A stretch of 64,000 bases of DNA from contig NZ_RZNB01000001.1 in the NCBI RefSeq assembly GCF_004078635.1, positions 806,001 to 870,000 of the forward strand, read 5' to 3'. Under the pieces are notes generated by a model. The model was not told the origin of the DNA and ran no database searches. It saw nothing but the letters and a program-made list of their open reading frames with translations. The DNA comes from Labedella phragmitis. GTDB taxonomy: Bacteria > Actinomycetota > Actinomycetes > Actinomycetales > Microbacteriaceae. The translations under genes and the position numbers were made by a program. Positions 1-8,332 of this stretch are shown in pieces; positions within the stretch are counted from its first letter, which is position 1; each line of letters starts with the position of its first letter.

Positions 1-1430
1 GCGTCGATCGTGGCGTGATCGGAGCCGAGGCCGTCCGCTGCAGGGGTCGTCATCGGTGCGGCGGCGTCCGATCGTTCGGCCGCTGCGACCGGTACACGCG
101 CGCGCACGACGAACCGTCCGTCGCCCGTGCGGCCGATGTCGATCGTGCCCCCCGACGCGGCAGCGCGCTCGCGCATCCCCACGTGCCCGAGACCGCCGGG
201 GTTCGAGCGACCCCCGGCGGCACGACACGTGTTGCTGACCTCGAGCTCGACGGCGTCAGGCAGGTAGCGCACGCGGACGTCGGCGGTCGCGGCGCTCCCG
301 CCGTACTTCCGCGCGTTCGTGAGCGACTCCTGCGCGATCCGGTAGAGGTTGAGCCCGACTCCCGCCGGCACGCGCCGCGGGTCGCCGATGACGTCGAGCG
401 TCGTCGGCAGGCCGGCGGCGGTGGAGTCGTCCACGAGGGTCGGTAGCGCTTCGAGGCCGAGCGTCGACGCGCTCGTCGCCGCGGGATCGGCCGCGCCGCC
501 GGGATCGCGGAGCGTCGAGAGCAGGCCGTGCAGTTCCGTGATCGCGCTCCGCGCGTTGATCTCCACGTTCGAGAGCGCGTCCTTCGCCGCCGCGGGATCC
601 GAGGACATCACCGTGCGCGCGGCCCCCGCCTGCACCCCCATCACGGAGACGTGGTGCGCGACGACGTCGTGCAGTTCGCGAGCGATGCGCACCCGCTCGA
701 GGGTGACCGCTTGAGCCGCCGTGAGTTCGCGCTCGAGCTCCAACTCCCGCGTCCGTCGCTCGAGCAGGGCGCGTTCGCGAGAGCTTGCGAGGGCGCGATC
801 ACCGAAGAACCATGCGCCGCCGAAGTACAGGAGGTTCGTGAGCACTTGGATGAGCAGGAACGCGACGAGAGGCGAGAACGCACCCGCACGCGAGAACCCG
901 GCGAGCGAGTCCGGGTCGGTGGCCTGGATGAACATCGCGATGACGAGCCACGTGAACATCGCGAGCACGATGAGTGCGCGCGTGAGGAACGCCCGGCGGC
1001 GGTCGGTGACCCACGCTCCCACGGTGTAGATCCCGAGGAAGAGCGTGATGTTCGAGATGAGCAGCTCGGGCACGAGCGCGGTCTGCCCGACGATGAACGC
1101 CGCGGAGAGGACGAGGGCGACGGAGCACGGGAACCGTCGGCGAAGGGCGAGCGGGAGCGTCATCGCGACGGCCCAGAGAATGCTGAGGCCGAGCGGTGCC
1201 GGATCCTCGTAGAAGCCTGCCGTCCGGTAGAGCATGATGCTGAAGACGCACGCCACGAAGAGGGCGACCGCGAGGACCGAGTCGTTGCGGACAGCGGTGC
1301 GGTCGACGGGCGGCCGACGCCACCACGGGTCCTCGGGATCGAGTTCGTGGGAGGCGGCGGCCGCAGGGCCGGCGTCATCCGCTGCGGGGCGCTCGATCGA
1401 GCCCGGTCGTCCGTCCCGATCCTCAGCCAT
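1..1430 (-). CDS. Sensor histidine kinase, NarL/DesK type (3' end off window)
   Basis: Membrane histidine kinase of a two-component system; the C-terminus runs off the left edge with no stop seen. The N-terminal third has about five hydrophobic segments. It is followed by a coiled linker and a HisKA_3 dimerisation box reading RIARELHDVVAHHVSVMG, whose H in ELHDVVAHH is the phospho-acceptor. The HATPase part shows the N box (QESLTNARKYGG) and G box (GGLGHVGMRER). The response-regulator partner is expected just outside the window. The ATG at 1430 is chosen because TAGGCT lies six bases upstream, a leaderless promoter. The ligand is unknown. The family assignment is firm and the signal is not inferable. 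Confidence 0.93.
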   Translation of the reverse strand, partial: MAEDRDGRPGSIERPAADDAGPAAAASHELDPEDPWWRRPPVDRTAVRNDSVLAVALFVACVFSIMLYRTAGFYEDPAPLGLSILWAVAMTLPLALRRRFPCSVALVLSAAFIVGQTALVPELLISNITLFLGIYTVGAWVTDRRRAFLTRALIVLAMFTWLVIAMFIQATDPDSLAGFSRAGAFSPLVAFLLIQVLTNLLYFGGAWFFGDRALASSRERALLERRTRELELERELTAAQAVTLERVRIARELHDVVAHHVSVMGVQAGAARTVMSSDPAAAKDALSNVEINARSAITELHGLLSTLRDPGGAADPAATSASTLGLEALPTLVDDSTAAGLPTTLDVIGDPRRVPAGVGLNLYRIAQESLTNARKYGGSAATADVRVRYLPDAVELEVSNTCRAAGGRSNPGGLGHVGMRERAAASGGTIDIGRTGDGRFVVRARVPVAAAERSDAAAPMTTPAADGLGSDHATID

Positions 1431-1436
1431 GCATCG

Positions 1437-1442
1437 AGCCTA
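1437..1442 (-). promoter_or_regulatory. Leaderless -10 (TAGGCT) of histidine kinase gene
   Basis: TAGGCT is followed by six bases and then the ATG at 1430, so the transcript should start at or next to the start codon. No good -35 box is visible. Confidence 0.55.
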
Positions 1443-1501
1443 TAAAGTCGCTCCGTCGACCGCCTCCGCCGCGCGACGGAGACGGGCGTACGGCGGCGCC
1501 G

Positions 1502-2254
1502 TCAGCCGCCGCGCAGCCACTCGTCGAACGTCGGGCCGTCGATGACGGCGTCGCGGCCCGGGAGGATCGTCCCGTCACGCAGTGCGCGTCCGAATCCGCC
1601 CGGCAGCGGAACCGCGACGACACGGCCGGGCAGCCCGGTCGCGGCGGCGAGGCTGCGCACGAGATCGGGCAGGCGTTCCTCCCGTGGCCCGGCGAGGTCC
1701 GGGACACGACCGGCGGGGTCCGCGACCGCGAGCCGTGCGAGACGGTCGCCGACCGTGCGGGCCGCGACGGGTCGGGATCGCATCACGGGCACCAGGACCA
1801 CGGGGCCGAGCCGGACCTGCCCGTGGACCTGTCGGGCGAACTCGTGGAACTGCGTCGCTCGCAGGATCGTCCAGGGCACGGCGCCCTCCTCCACGAGGCG
1901 CTCCTGCACAGCCTTGCCCGCGTAGTAGCCGTGGGAAGCGCGATCGCTCCCGACGATGCCGAGCGTCACGTGGTGGCGGACGCCCGCACGCGACTCCGCG
2001 TCGAGCAGATTCCTCGTGACGGTGCCGAAGAACCGTTCGGACTCCCGCGCCGACTGGGTCTGCACCGACGAGGCGTCGACGACCGCGTCGACGCCGGTCA
2101 GGGCGCCCGCGAGGCCTGCTCCGGATACGAGATCGACGCCCGTCGATCGGGTGAGCACGACGACGTCGTGCCCGTCGCGAAGCAGCGCCTGGACGACGAA
2201 ACGCCCGACCGTGCCCGTGCCGCCCGCGACGGCGACCCTCGTCGTGCCGTTCAT
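1502..2254 (-). CDS. NmrA/SDR-like NAD(P)-binding oxidoreductase
   Basis: A 250-residue atypical short-chain dehydrogenase of the NmrA / NAD(P)H-binding type. The N-terminal Rossmann motif VAGGTGTVGRFVVQALL is within the first 25 residues. A conserved Y-x-x-x-K-like stretch (YYAGKAVQE) and an ILRATQFHEF segment are typical of quinone-oxidoreductase-like or sugar-epimerase-like NmrA proteins. The ATG at 2254 is chosen because homologous sequence begins right there; the frame is open further upstream but overlaps the next gene. It lies downstream of a Gfo/Idh/MocA oxidoreductase on the same strand, about 85 bases away. The substrate is unknown. Confidence 0.88.
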   Translation of the reverse strand: MNGTTRVAVAGGTGTVGRFVVQALLRDGHDVVVLTRSTGVDLVSGAGLAGALTGVDAVVDASSVQTQSARESERFFGTVTRNLLDAESRAGVRHHVTLGIVGSDRASHGYYAGKAVQERLVEEGAVPWTILRATQFHEFARQVHGQVRLGPVVLVPVMRSRPVAARTVGDRLARLAVADPAGRVPDLAGPREERLPDLVRSLAAATGLPGRVVAVPLPGGFGRALRDGTILPGRDAVIDGPTFDEWLRGG

Positions 2255-2339
2255 GCGCACCCTGTCCCGAACCGTGCCCGATCCGTCGTCGACTCCCCGG
2301 CATGCCATGCCGCCCCCGGTCGCTCGTCCCGTCCGCGCA

Positions 2340-3368
2340 TCACACGCTCTCCCGCACCTGACGAGCGGCCTCGTCGAGCGTCTCCATGATCGCGATCGTC
2401 TCGTCGAGGTCGTGAAGAGGGGACTCCGTGAGTCCCGCGTCGATGTACCGCGCGACGGCAGCGGCCTGGTAGCACAGCGACTGACGGACTGGGCGGTCCG
2501 CCTCGTCCGTCCACGAGCCGACGAGTGAACCGCCCGCGTCGTAGAGCCGCACGGTGTCGGCGTTCCAAAAGGGGGAATCGACCTCGATCCGGCCGGCCGT
2601 CCCCGAGACGACCGAGTCGGCGGGCGTCGGCGCGTTGATGCTCGCACTCAGGAGTGATTGCGCCCCGTCCGGCGAGCTCAGGATGAGCGCGGCCTGCGCG
2701 TCGACCCCCGTCGGGGCGAGCGCGCCGCGAGCCGTGACGGAGGCCGGAGCGCCGAGCAGGAACGACGACCAGGCGACGACGTAGACGCCGAGGTCGAGGA
2801 GGGCGCCGCCCGCGAGGGCCGGGTCGAAGAGGCGGCTCGACGGGTCGAAATCCGCCGCGCCGCCGAAGTCGGCGAAGACGATCCGGACATCGCCGATCGC
2901 GCCCGACTCCACGAGTTGTCGCACGACGTCGCTCTGGGGCCTGTACCGCGTCCACATCGCCTCGGCCGCGAAGACGCCCGCTGCTCGAGCCGCGTCGACG
3001 ATGCGACGAGCGGCGTCGGCCGTCGGCGCGATCGGCTTCTCGATGAGCACGTGCTTGCCGGCGCCGATCGCGAGGAGCGCGTGCTCCTCGTGCAGGCTGT
3101 GCGGCGACGCGATGTAGACGATGTCGACGTCGGCATCGGCGACGAGCTCCTCGTACGACCCGTAGGCGTTCGCGATGTCGTGTGTCCTCGCGAACTCCTG
3201 GGCCCGCTCGAGCGTGCGGGATCCCGCCGCGACGACACGCTGATCGGTGTGCCGGCGGAGCGAGTCGACGAAGTCGTTCGCGATCGTTCCGGGGGCGAGG
3301 ATCCCCCAACGCAGGGTCGGGGCGTCGCGCGGGTCGGGGAAGCGGGGGGCTGGCAGCTCTGTCGACAT
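2340..3368 (-). CDS. Gfo/Idh/MocA family oxidoreductase
   Basis: A 342-residue NAD(P)-dependent sugar or cyclitol dehydrogenase. The N-terminal Rossmann fold starts RWGILAPGTIANDF. The family signature EKPIA (central Lys) is near residue 100, and a second alpha/beta domain carries the GGALLDLGVYVVAW motif. The start at 3368 (MSTELPAP) has GGAAGAG about eight bases upstream and matches the usual family N-terminus; the frame remains open upstream without similarity. Length is normal. The actual polyol or sugar substrate cannot be read from sequence. Confidence 0.93.
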   Translation of the reverse strand: MSTELPAPRFPDPRDAPTLRWGILAPGTIANDFVDSLRRHTDQRVVAAGSRTLERAQEFARTHDIANAYGSYEELVADADVDIVYIASPHSLHEEHALLAIGAGKHVLIEKPIAPTADAARRIVDAARAAGVFAAEAMWTRYRPQSDVVRQLVESGAIGDVRIVFADFGGAADFDPSSRLFDPALAGGALLDLGVYVVAWSSFLLGAPASVTARGALAPTGVDAQAALILSSPDGAQSLLSASINAPTPADSVVSGTAGRIEVDSPFWNADTVRLYDAGGSLVGSWTDEADRPVRQSLCYQAAAVARYIDAGLTESPLHDLDETIAIMETLDEAARQVRESV

Positions 3369-3486
3369 CGGTGTCTCTTCCGGCTCGGGATCGCCTTCAT
3401 CCTGGCACAGGGACTGCCCGCGCCGATGGCGCATGACGCGGTCGGCCGCCGCCCCGGGAGGGCGACGGCCGGTGCGCGGAGCCGGA

Positions 3487-4917
3487 TCAGTCGCGCCCGG
3501 TGATCCCGGCGGTCGACGCGATCACGTCCCCCATCTTCTTCTGCAGCGCCTCGTAGAACATCGAGAGCGGGAACTCGTCGTCGAGGACGAGATCGGTCAT
3601 GCCCCGCGGGGCCCCGAGCAGCACCTCGTCCGGCAATCCGCGCTTCCACACCGAGGCGGGGTGGGGCTCGACGACGGCCGAGACGAGCTCGTACGCGGCG
3701 AGCCAGTGGGCGACTTTCGGACGGTCGATCGACCGCCAGTAGAGCTCGTCGATCGCGTCGCCGAGCTGCACGACGACGTCGGGCACGGCGTCCCAGTCGA
3801 TCGCGAGCGACGTGTCCGTCCAGTGCAGGACGCGGTGCTGGTGCAGCCATGCGAAGAGCAACTGGCCGCCGAGACCGTCGTAGTTCCGCACGCGCGACCC
3901 CGTGAGGGTGAAGCGGAAGATGCGGTCGAAGATCACGGCGTACTGCACGAGACGCGCGTGTCGGAGGGTCTCCGCCTCGGCGTCCGAGAGCTCGCTGCGC
4001 TCGCGGCTCGACAGGTCCTTCTCGAGCCGCACCGACTCGCGGAACGCCGTGAGGTCGCAGCGCAGCTCCTCGAGCGAGTAGAGGAAGAACGGCATGCGCT
4101 GCTTGATCATGAACGGGTCGAACGGCAGGTCACCGCGCATGTGCGTGCGGTCGTGGATGAGGTCCCACATCACGAACGTCTCTTCGGCGAGTCGCTGGTC
4201 GTCGAGGAGTTCCTGAGCGTCGGCGGGCAGCTCGAGCTTCGTGATCTCCGCCGCCTTCCGCACGACGCGCCGGAACCGCGCGGCTTCGCGATCGGCGAAG
4301 ATCGCGCCCCACGTGAACGTCGGGATGCTCCGCATCGCGACCGTCTCGGGGAAGAGGACGGCCGAATTGGTGTCGTAGCCCGGGGTGAAGTCGACGAAGC
4401 GGATGGGGACGAAGAGCGCGTTCGAGTAGTCGCCCGCTTCGAGGGCGCCGACGAACTCGGGCCAGACCACCTCGACGACGACCGCCTCGACGAGCCGGTC
4501 CGTCGACCCGTTCTGCGTGTACATCGGGAAGACGACGAGGTGGAGTTCGCCGTCGCGCCGCGACATCTGCGGTTGGAACTCCACGAGGGAGTCGAGGAAG
4601 TCCGGCACGCCGAACCCCGCATCGGCCCAGCGCTCGAAATCCACCGCTACGGCGTCGAGGTAGGAGCGGTCGGCGGGGAAGAACGGGGCGAGTTCACGGA
4701 CCGAGGCCACGATGTCGGCGACGTGGCTCCGAGCGGCGTCGTGCGCCTCGGCGTCGGGGATGGAGCCGTCCGCGATCTGGTGGGCGCGGATCGCCGTGGC
4801 GGCGGACTTGAGTCGCTGCCACGCGGGCGTCGCCACGATCTGGTCACCCGTCGCACGGGTGTCCTCCACGACCTCGGGCTCGCCGATGATCGCCTGCGTG
4901 CTGCGTTCGATGGTCAT
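3487..4917 (-). CDS. DUF6421 family protein
   Basis: A 476-residue protein resembling the actinobacterial DUF6421 family, whose function is unknown. It is soluble, rich in acidic residues and aromatic motifs, and has no signal peptide or membrane segment. A conserved-looking block reads MWDLIHDRTHMRGDLPFDPF around residues 265-285; His and Asp residues there could bind metal (inference). The ATG at 4917 has a strong ribosome site (GAGGAGGG). An 56-nt palindrome (5103-5158) stands between this gene and the ABC permease upstream, so it is probably transcribed on its own. Confidence 0.8.
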   Translation of the reverse strand: MTIERSTQAIIGEPEVVEDTRATGDQIVATPAWQRLKSAATAIRAHQIADGSIPDAEAHDAARSHVADIVASVRELAPFFPADRSYLDAVAVDFERWADAGFGVPDFLDSLVEFQPQMSRRDGELHLVVFPMYTQNGSTDRLVEAVVVEVVWPEFVGALEAGDYSNALFVPIRFVDFTPGYDTNSAVLFPETVAMRSIPTFTWGAIFADREAARFRRVVRKAAEITKLELPADAQELLDDQRLAEETFVMWDLIHDRTHMRGDLPFDPFMIKQRMPFFLYSLEELRCDLTAFRESVRLEKDLSSRERSELSDAEAETLRHARLVQYAVIFDRIFRFTLTGSRVRNYDGLGGQLLFAWLHQHRVLHWTDTSLAIDWDAVPDVVVQLGDAIDELYWRSIDRPKVAHWLAAYELVSAVVEPHPASVWKRGLPDEVLLGAPRGMTDLVLDDEFPLSMFYEALQKKMGDVIASTAGITGRD

Positions 4918-5102
4918 GGATCCCTCCTCGGGCGTGCGTGGGCTGAGCGAGGACGAGCGTCCTCTCGCCGAGCGTATCCGGGGGAGTCGAGGCGATTCTT
5001 TGCCTCTCGCGCATGCCCGCTGCGCACATCGCTCCCGCTGCGCACGTTTCCTCCCCGTGCCCCTGAAACTCCCCGTCGGCACGAAAACGCGAGCACAGGG
5101 GG

Positions 5103-5158
5103 GACATTGATTCGGCGATGGTGCGCGTAGTCACGCGCACCATCGCCACATCAATGTC
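5103..5158. repeat. Dispersed palindrome family 1, copy A (terminator-like)
   Basis: Inner arms GGCGATGGTGCGCGT / ACGCGCACCATCGCC enclose a 4-base loop (AGTC). Outer arms GACATTGAT / ATCAATGTC are separated from them by a 2-base mismatch. The same inner stem recurs at 47854-47897 and 58365-58416. This copy begins seven bases after the stop of the ABC permease and probably terminates that operon. Confidence 0.9.
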
Positions 5159-5164
5159 ACAGGG

Positions 5165-6043
5165 TCAGGTCCAGCGGCGCTTGATCCAGCGTTCGAAGAG
5201 GCCGACGAGGGAGTCGGAGAGCTTCCCGAGCACGGCGAGCAGGATGATGACGAAGAAGATGCGGTCGATGCGGCCGTTGTTCTGCGAATCGACGAGTCGG
5301 AATCCCAACCCCATCGACGACGCGATCAGCTCGGCGGCCACGAGGAACAGCCACGCCTGCGCGAGGGCGAGGCGGAGCCCCGATATGACGGAGGGGATCA
5401 CGGCCGGGAGCTGCACGGTCGCGAACAAGCGGGGTCCGCCGAGTCCGAAGGCCCGACCCGCCTCGACGAGCTGCCGGTCGACGTGGCGGAGGGCCGCCGA
5501 CACCGTCGTGTAGACGGGGAAGAAGGCGCCGATCGCGATGAGGATGACCTTCGAGTCCTCGCCGATCTTGAACCACAGGATGAGGAGCGGGACCCACGCG
5601 AGCGACGGCACGGCGCGCAGTGCGGCGAGCGACGGGGACAGCAGGATGTCGCCGATGCGCGACAGGCCGACGATCGCGCCGACCGACAGCCCGAGCGCCG
5701 CACCGATCCCGAAGCCCAGGAGGACGCGCTGCACCGAGATCGCGACGTCCGACGCGAGCAGTCCGCGCTCGGCGAGGTCGACTCCGGCGAACCACACGTC
5801 GGCAGGGGACGGGAGACGCGACGACGGCACGAGGTCGTTCGCGCTCACGAGCGTCCACGTCGTGAGGGCGAGGATCGGGAGGATCGCGCCCGCCACGAGG
5901 ACGAACCACGTCTTCGACGTCAGTCGTCCCGTTCCCCGCGCGAGGAACGCGCGCCCGGGCCGCGCCTCCGTGGTGTCGTAGGACGCGCCCTGCACGCTCA
6001 CGACTCCCGGGGCACGCTCGTCGCGCTCACTCTGGTATGTCAC
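5165..6043 (-). CDS. ABC transporter permease, SsuC/TauC type
   Basis: A 292-residue inner-membrane permease with about six hydrophobic helices. The cytoplasmic EAA loop is EAGRAFGLGGPRLFATVQLPAVIPSVISGLRLALAQAW, which marks the sulfonate/nitrate/taurine importer family. The start is GTG at 6043, preceded by a strong GGAGGAAA. It is the last gene of a three-gene unit ordered ATPase, binding protein, permease; the gap to the binding-protein gene is 55 bases. The N-terminal 45 residues are hydrophilic. A monooxygenase or desulfonating enzyme is not in view, so the substrate class rests on family resemblance. Confidence 0.93.
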   Translation of the reverse strand: MTYQSERDERAPGVVSVQGASYDTTEARPGRAFLARGTGRLTSKTWFVLVAGAILPILALTTWTLVSANDLVPSSRLPSPADVWFAGVDLAERGLLASDVAISVQRVLLGFGIGAALGLSVGAIVGLSRIGDILLSPSLAALRAVPSLAWVPLLILWFKIGEDSKVILIAIGAFFPVYTTVSAALRHVDRQLVEAGRAFGLGGPRLFATVQLPAVIPSVISGLRLALAQAWLFLVAAELIASSMGLGFRLVDSQNNGRIDRIFFVIILLAVLGKLSDSLVGLFERWIKRRWT

Positions 6044-6098
6044 GGTTTCCTCCTTCCGGGCCGTCGCGGTCCTGCCGGTACTGTGCGGTCCTGTCGGC

Positions 6099-7142
6099 TC
6101 AGTCGGCGATCGCGGACGGGTCGGCGGCCTCGGCGAACGTCGGCTCGAGGAGCGAATCGAGCGCCTCGTCGACGGCGTCCTGCGACGCCACATCACCCGA
6201 CTCGACGAAGATCGGACCGATGACGGAGAGGACGTCGAGCTGCGCCTGGCCGGGGACGTTGTCGACGTCGAGGTTCGAGCGCTCCTCGACCACGGTCGAG
6301 GCCACGGCGAGGTCCAGTCCTGCGACGTCCGCGAGGATCTGCGCCGTCTCCTCGGGGTTCTCCTGCGCCCACTCGCGCGCCTTCTCGTAGGCGTTCACGA
6401 CGGTCTGGGCGACGTCCGGCTTCTCGGTGAGGAACTCCTCCGTCGCGTTGAGGAAACCGTAGCTGTTGAAGTCGACGTTGCGGTAGACGAGCTTCGCGCC
6501 GTCCTCCTCGGCTCCAGCCATGATCGGGTCGAGGCCGGCCCACGCATCGACGGAGCCGTTCGAGAGCGCCGTCGCGCCATCGGCGTGCTGCAGATTCTCG
6601 ATCGTCACGTCGGCGGGATCGACTCCCGCCTCCTCGAGCGACTGGAGGAGGAAGAAGTAGGGGTCCGTGCCCTTCGTGGCGGCGACCTTCTTGCCCGCGA
6701 GGTCGGCGACATCGGTGATGTCCGAGTCCGCACCCACGACGAGGGCGGACCACTCGGGCTGCGAGTAGATGTCGATCGTCTGGATGGGCGAGCCGTTGGA
6801 CCGCGCGAGAAGGGCGGCCGACCCGGCGGTCGACCCCACGTCGATCGCGCCGGCTCGGAGGTTCTCGTTGGCCTTGTTCGATCCGGCCGACTGCACCCAG
6901 TTGACGGTGACGTCCTGGTCGTCGAGGGCGTCCTCGAGCCAGCCGTTCTCCTTGATCACGAGCGACAGCGGGTTGTAGGTCGCGAAGTCGATGTTGAGCT
7001 CGCCGCCGGTCGTCTGGCCGCCGTCGCTCGACGCATCGTCGGCGGGTGCGTTCTCGCCGGCCGCGCAGCCGCTCAGCACGAGGGCGCTCGCCGCGGCGAC
7101 GGCGGTGAGGGCCGACAGGGTTCGGGGTCGGATCGTGCTCAT
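6099..7142 (-). CDS. ABC transporter substrate-binding lipoprotein, sulfonate/taurine type
   Basis: A 347-residue extracytoplasmic binding protein. The N-terminus has a lipobox (LVLSGC, Cys about residue 25) followed by an Asp/Ser-rich linker. The body matches NMT1/SsuA-type periplasmic-binding folds, with segments DVGSTAGSAALLA, KKVAATKGTDPYFFL and DAWAGLDPIM. It captures the substrate outside the membrane and delivers it to the permease encoded next. The ATG at 7142 gives a complete lipoprotein signal. It lies 74 bases after the ATPase gene, within the same transcription unit. Confidence 0.93.
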   Translation of the reverse strand: MSTIRPRTLSALTAVAAASALVLSGCAAGENAPADDASSDGGQTTGGELNIDFATYNPLSLVIKENGWLEDALDDQDVTVNWVQSAGSNKANENLRAGAIDVGSTAGSAALLARSNGSPIQTIDIYSQPEWSALVVGADSDITDVADLAGKKVAATKGTDPYFFLLQSLEEAGVDPADVTIENLQHADGATALSNGSVDAWAGLDPIMAGAEEDGAKLVYRNVDFNSYGFLNATEEFLTEKPDVAQTVVNAYEKAREWAQENPEETAQILADVAGLDLAVASTVVEERSNLDVDNVPGQAQLDVLSVIGPIFVESGDVASQDAVDEALDSLLEPTFAEAADPSAIAD

Positions 7143-7216
7143 GAGTGCTCCTGGTGGTCGGTGCGTCGGGCTGGCTGTGGTGTGGCTGAAAGCTGCGGCG
7201 GTCCTCGCCCCGGCTA

Positions 7217-8083
7217 TCAGAGGGATCGGGGTGCGGTCGCGCTGGCGAGAGGCTGCCGGCCGTCGCCGTGCCGGTCGATCCCGAGACCGTCGAGAAGACT
7301 CGCTCGCAGCTCGGCGAGTTCCGAGGACCCGCGGTCGCGGGGCCGGGCCCCGGGAACGGTGAGCAGTTGCGCGATGGTCGCGCCCGGCTCTCCGCCCTCG
7401 TCGCGAGCGAGCAGCACGACGCGATCGGCGAGCTGCAGCGCCTCGTCGACGTCGTGCGTCACGAGCAGAACGGTCGTGGGCTCGGCAGACAGGATGTCGA
7501 GGAGCAGGTCCTGCATCTTCAACCGGGTGAGGGCGTCGAGCGCGCCGAACGGCTCGTCGAGGAGGAGGACGCCGGGGTTCCGGGCGAGAGCGCGCGCGAG
7601 CGAGGCGCGCTGCGCCATCCCGCCGGAGATCTCCCGCGGCCGGTGCCCGGCGAACTCGCCGAGGCCCACGAGGTCGATGAGCTTCTCGACGCGTACGGCG
7701 CCCTCGGAGCGGGGCGTCCCGCGCGGCAGTCCGAGCGCGACGTTGTCGTGCACGGTCCGCCACGGCAGCAGTCGCGGCTCCTGGAACCCGACGGCCGTGC
7801 GCGCGTCGATGCCCGAGACGGGCGAGCCGTCGATCCGCACGCGACCCGCCGACGCGGCGTCGAGGCCCGCCGTGATGCGCAAGAGTGTGGACTTGCCGCA
7901 CCCGCTCGTTCCGAGGATCGCCACGACCTCGCCCGGTTCCACGTGCAGATCGATGTCGCGCAGCACGGGCCGGGCAGCACCGGAACCCCGCTCCGGAGCG
8001 AACGCGCGACCGACCCCGTCGAAGTCGATCGACACGGCGCGGCTGACGTCGCGAGCGTTCTGCCGGGGGGCTGTCGTGGTCAC
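7217..8083 (-). CDS. ABC transporter ATP-binding protein, SsuB/TauB type
   Basis: A 288-residue nucleotide-binding subunit and first gene of the importer operon. Walker A is GTSGCGKSTLL, the Q-loop follows AVGFQEPRLLPW, the signature is EISGGMAQRASLARAL, Walker B is VLLLDEPFGALD, and the switch His is in LVTHDVDEAL. The start is GTG at 8083 with a weak GAGAGC before it; a -10-like TAGCGT lies near 8134-8129, giving a short leader. It is transcribed away from the large secreted-protein gene at 8333. It energises uptake through the permease encoded at 5165-6043. Confidence 0.93.
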   Translation of the reverse strand: MTTTAPRQNARDVSRAVSIDFDGVGRAFAPERGSGAARPVLRDIDLHVEPGEVVAILGTSGCGKSTLLRITAGLDAASAGRVRIDGSPVSGIDARTAVGFQEPRLLPWRTVHDNVALGLPRGTPRSEGAVRVEKLIDLVGLGEFAGHRPREISGGMAQRASLARALARNPGVLLLDEPFGALDALTRLKMQDLLLDILSAEPTTVLLVTHDVDEALQLADRVVLLARDEGGEPGATIAQLLTVPGARPRDRGSSELAELRASLLDGLGIDRHGDGRQPLASATAPRSL

Positions 8084-8171
8084 GGGAAGCTCTCGTCGGG
8101 TGCGGAGGAACGGAGTGGTGCTGCATCCACGCTAGGGCGCGTGCCCGTGGAGCCTCGGACCGGGCGAAAGA

Positions 8172-8212
8172 CTACGTAATATTGCGACCCCGTAGCCCCC
8201 CCCCGTTCGGGG
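8172..8212. promoter_or_regulatory. Intergenic control region: CTACG/CGTAG inverted repeat and C9 tract
   Basis: Between the importer operon and the divergent surface-protein gene lies CTACG...CGTAG (8172-8176 / 8191-8195) around an AT-rich core. It is followed by nine C residues (8196-8204) and a CCCC-GTT-CGGGG hairpin. It could be an operator; the homopolymer could vary in length. This is inference only. Confidence 0.35.
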
Positions 8213-8220
8213 CGGAGGTC

Positions 8221-8249
8221 TTGACGGTGGGCGTGTGAAGTTCTAGCCT
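8221..8249 (+). promoter_or_regulatory. Promoter of secreted LamG/PKD protein gene
   Basis: TTGACG at 8221-8226, a 17-base spacer, then TAGCCT at 8244-8249. This is a good fit to an actinobacterial housekeeping promoter, predicting transcription from about 8256 and a leader of roughly 75 nt. Confidence 0.6.
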
Positions 8250-8258
8250 TCGGGCAGA

Positions 8259-8317
8259 AGCTGAGGGATGGTCATGTTTAGCCCCTCGGCTGCCGCCCGA
8301 ACCCGAACAACGGGCGG
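8259..8317 (+). promoter_or_regulatory. Structured 5' leader with two consecutive hairpins
   Basis: The first stem pairs 8259-8267 with 8283-8291 (nine pairs, one G-U). The second pairs CCGCCCG (8293-8299) with CGGGCGG (8311-8317). The second ends three bases before the AGAGG ribosome site of the gene at 8333. It could tune translation or mRNA stability; I do not recognise a known riboswitch class. Confidence 0.4.
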
Positions 8318-8332
8318 AGAAGAGGTTGTGTC

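Noticed and set aside
3247-5130. About 630-codon plus-strand frame opposite the DUF6421 gene
   Set aside because: Composition is that of an antisense shadow; the minus-strand gene has a strong ribosome site and domain-like sequence.
8259-8317. Named riboswitch in the leader of the secreted-protein gene
   Set aside because: The hairpins are clear but I recognise no conserved riboswitch core, so it is left as a structured leader.
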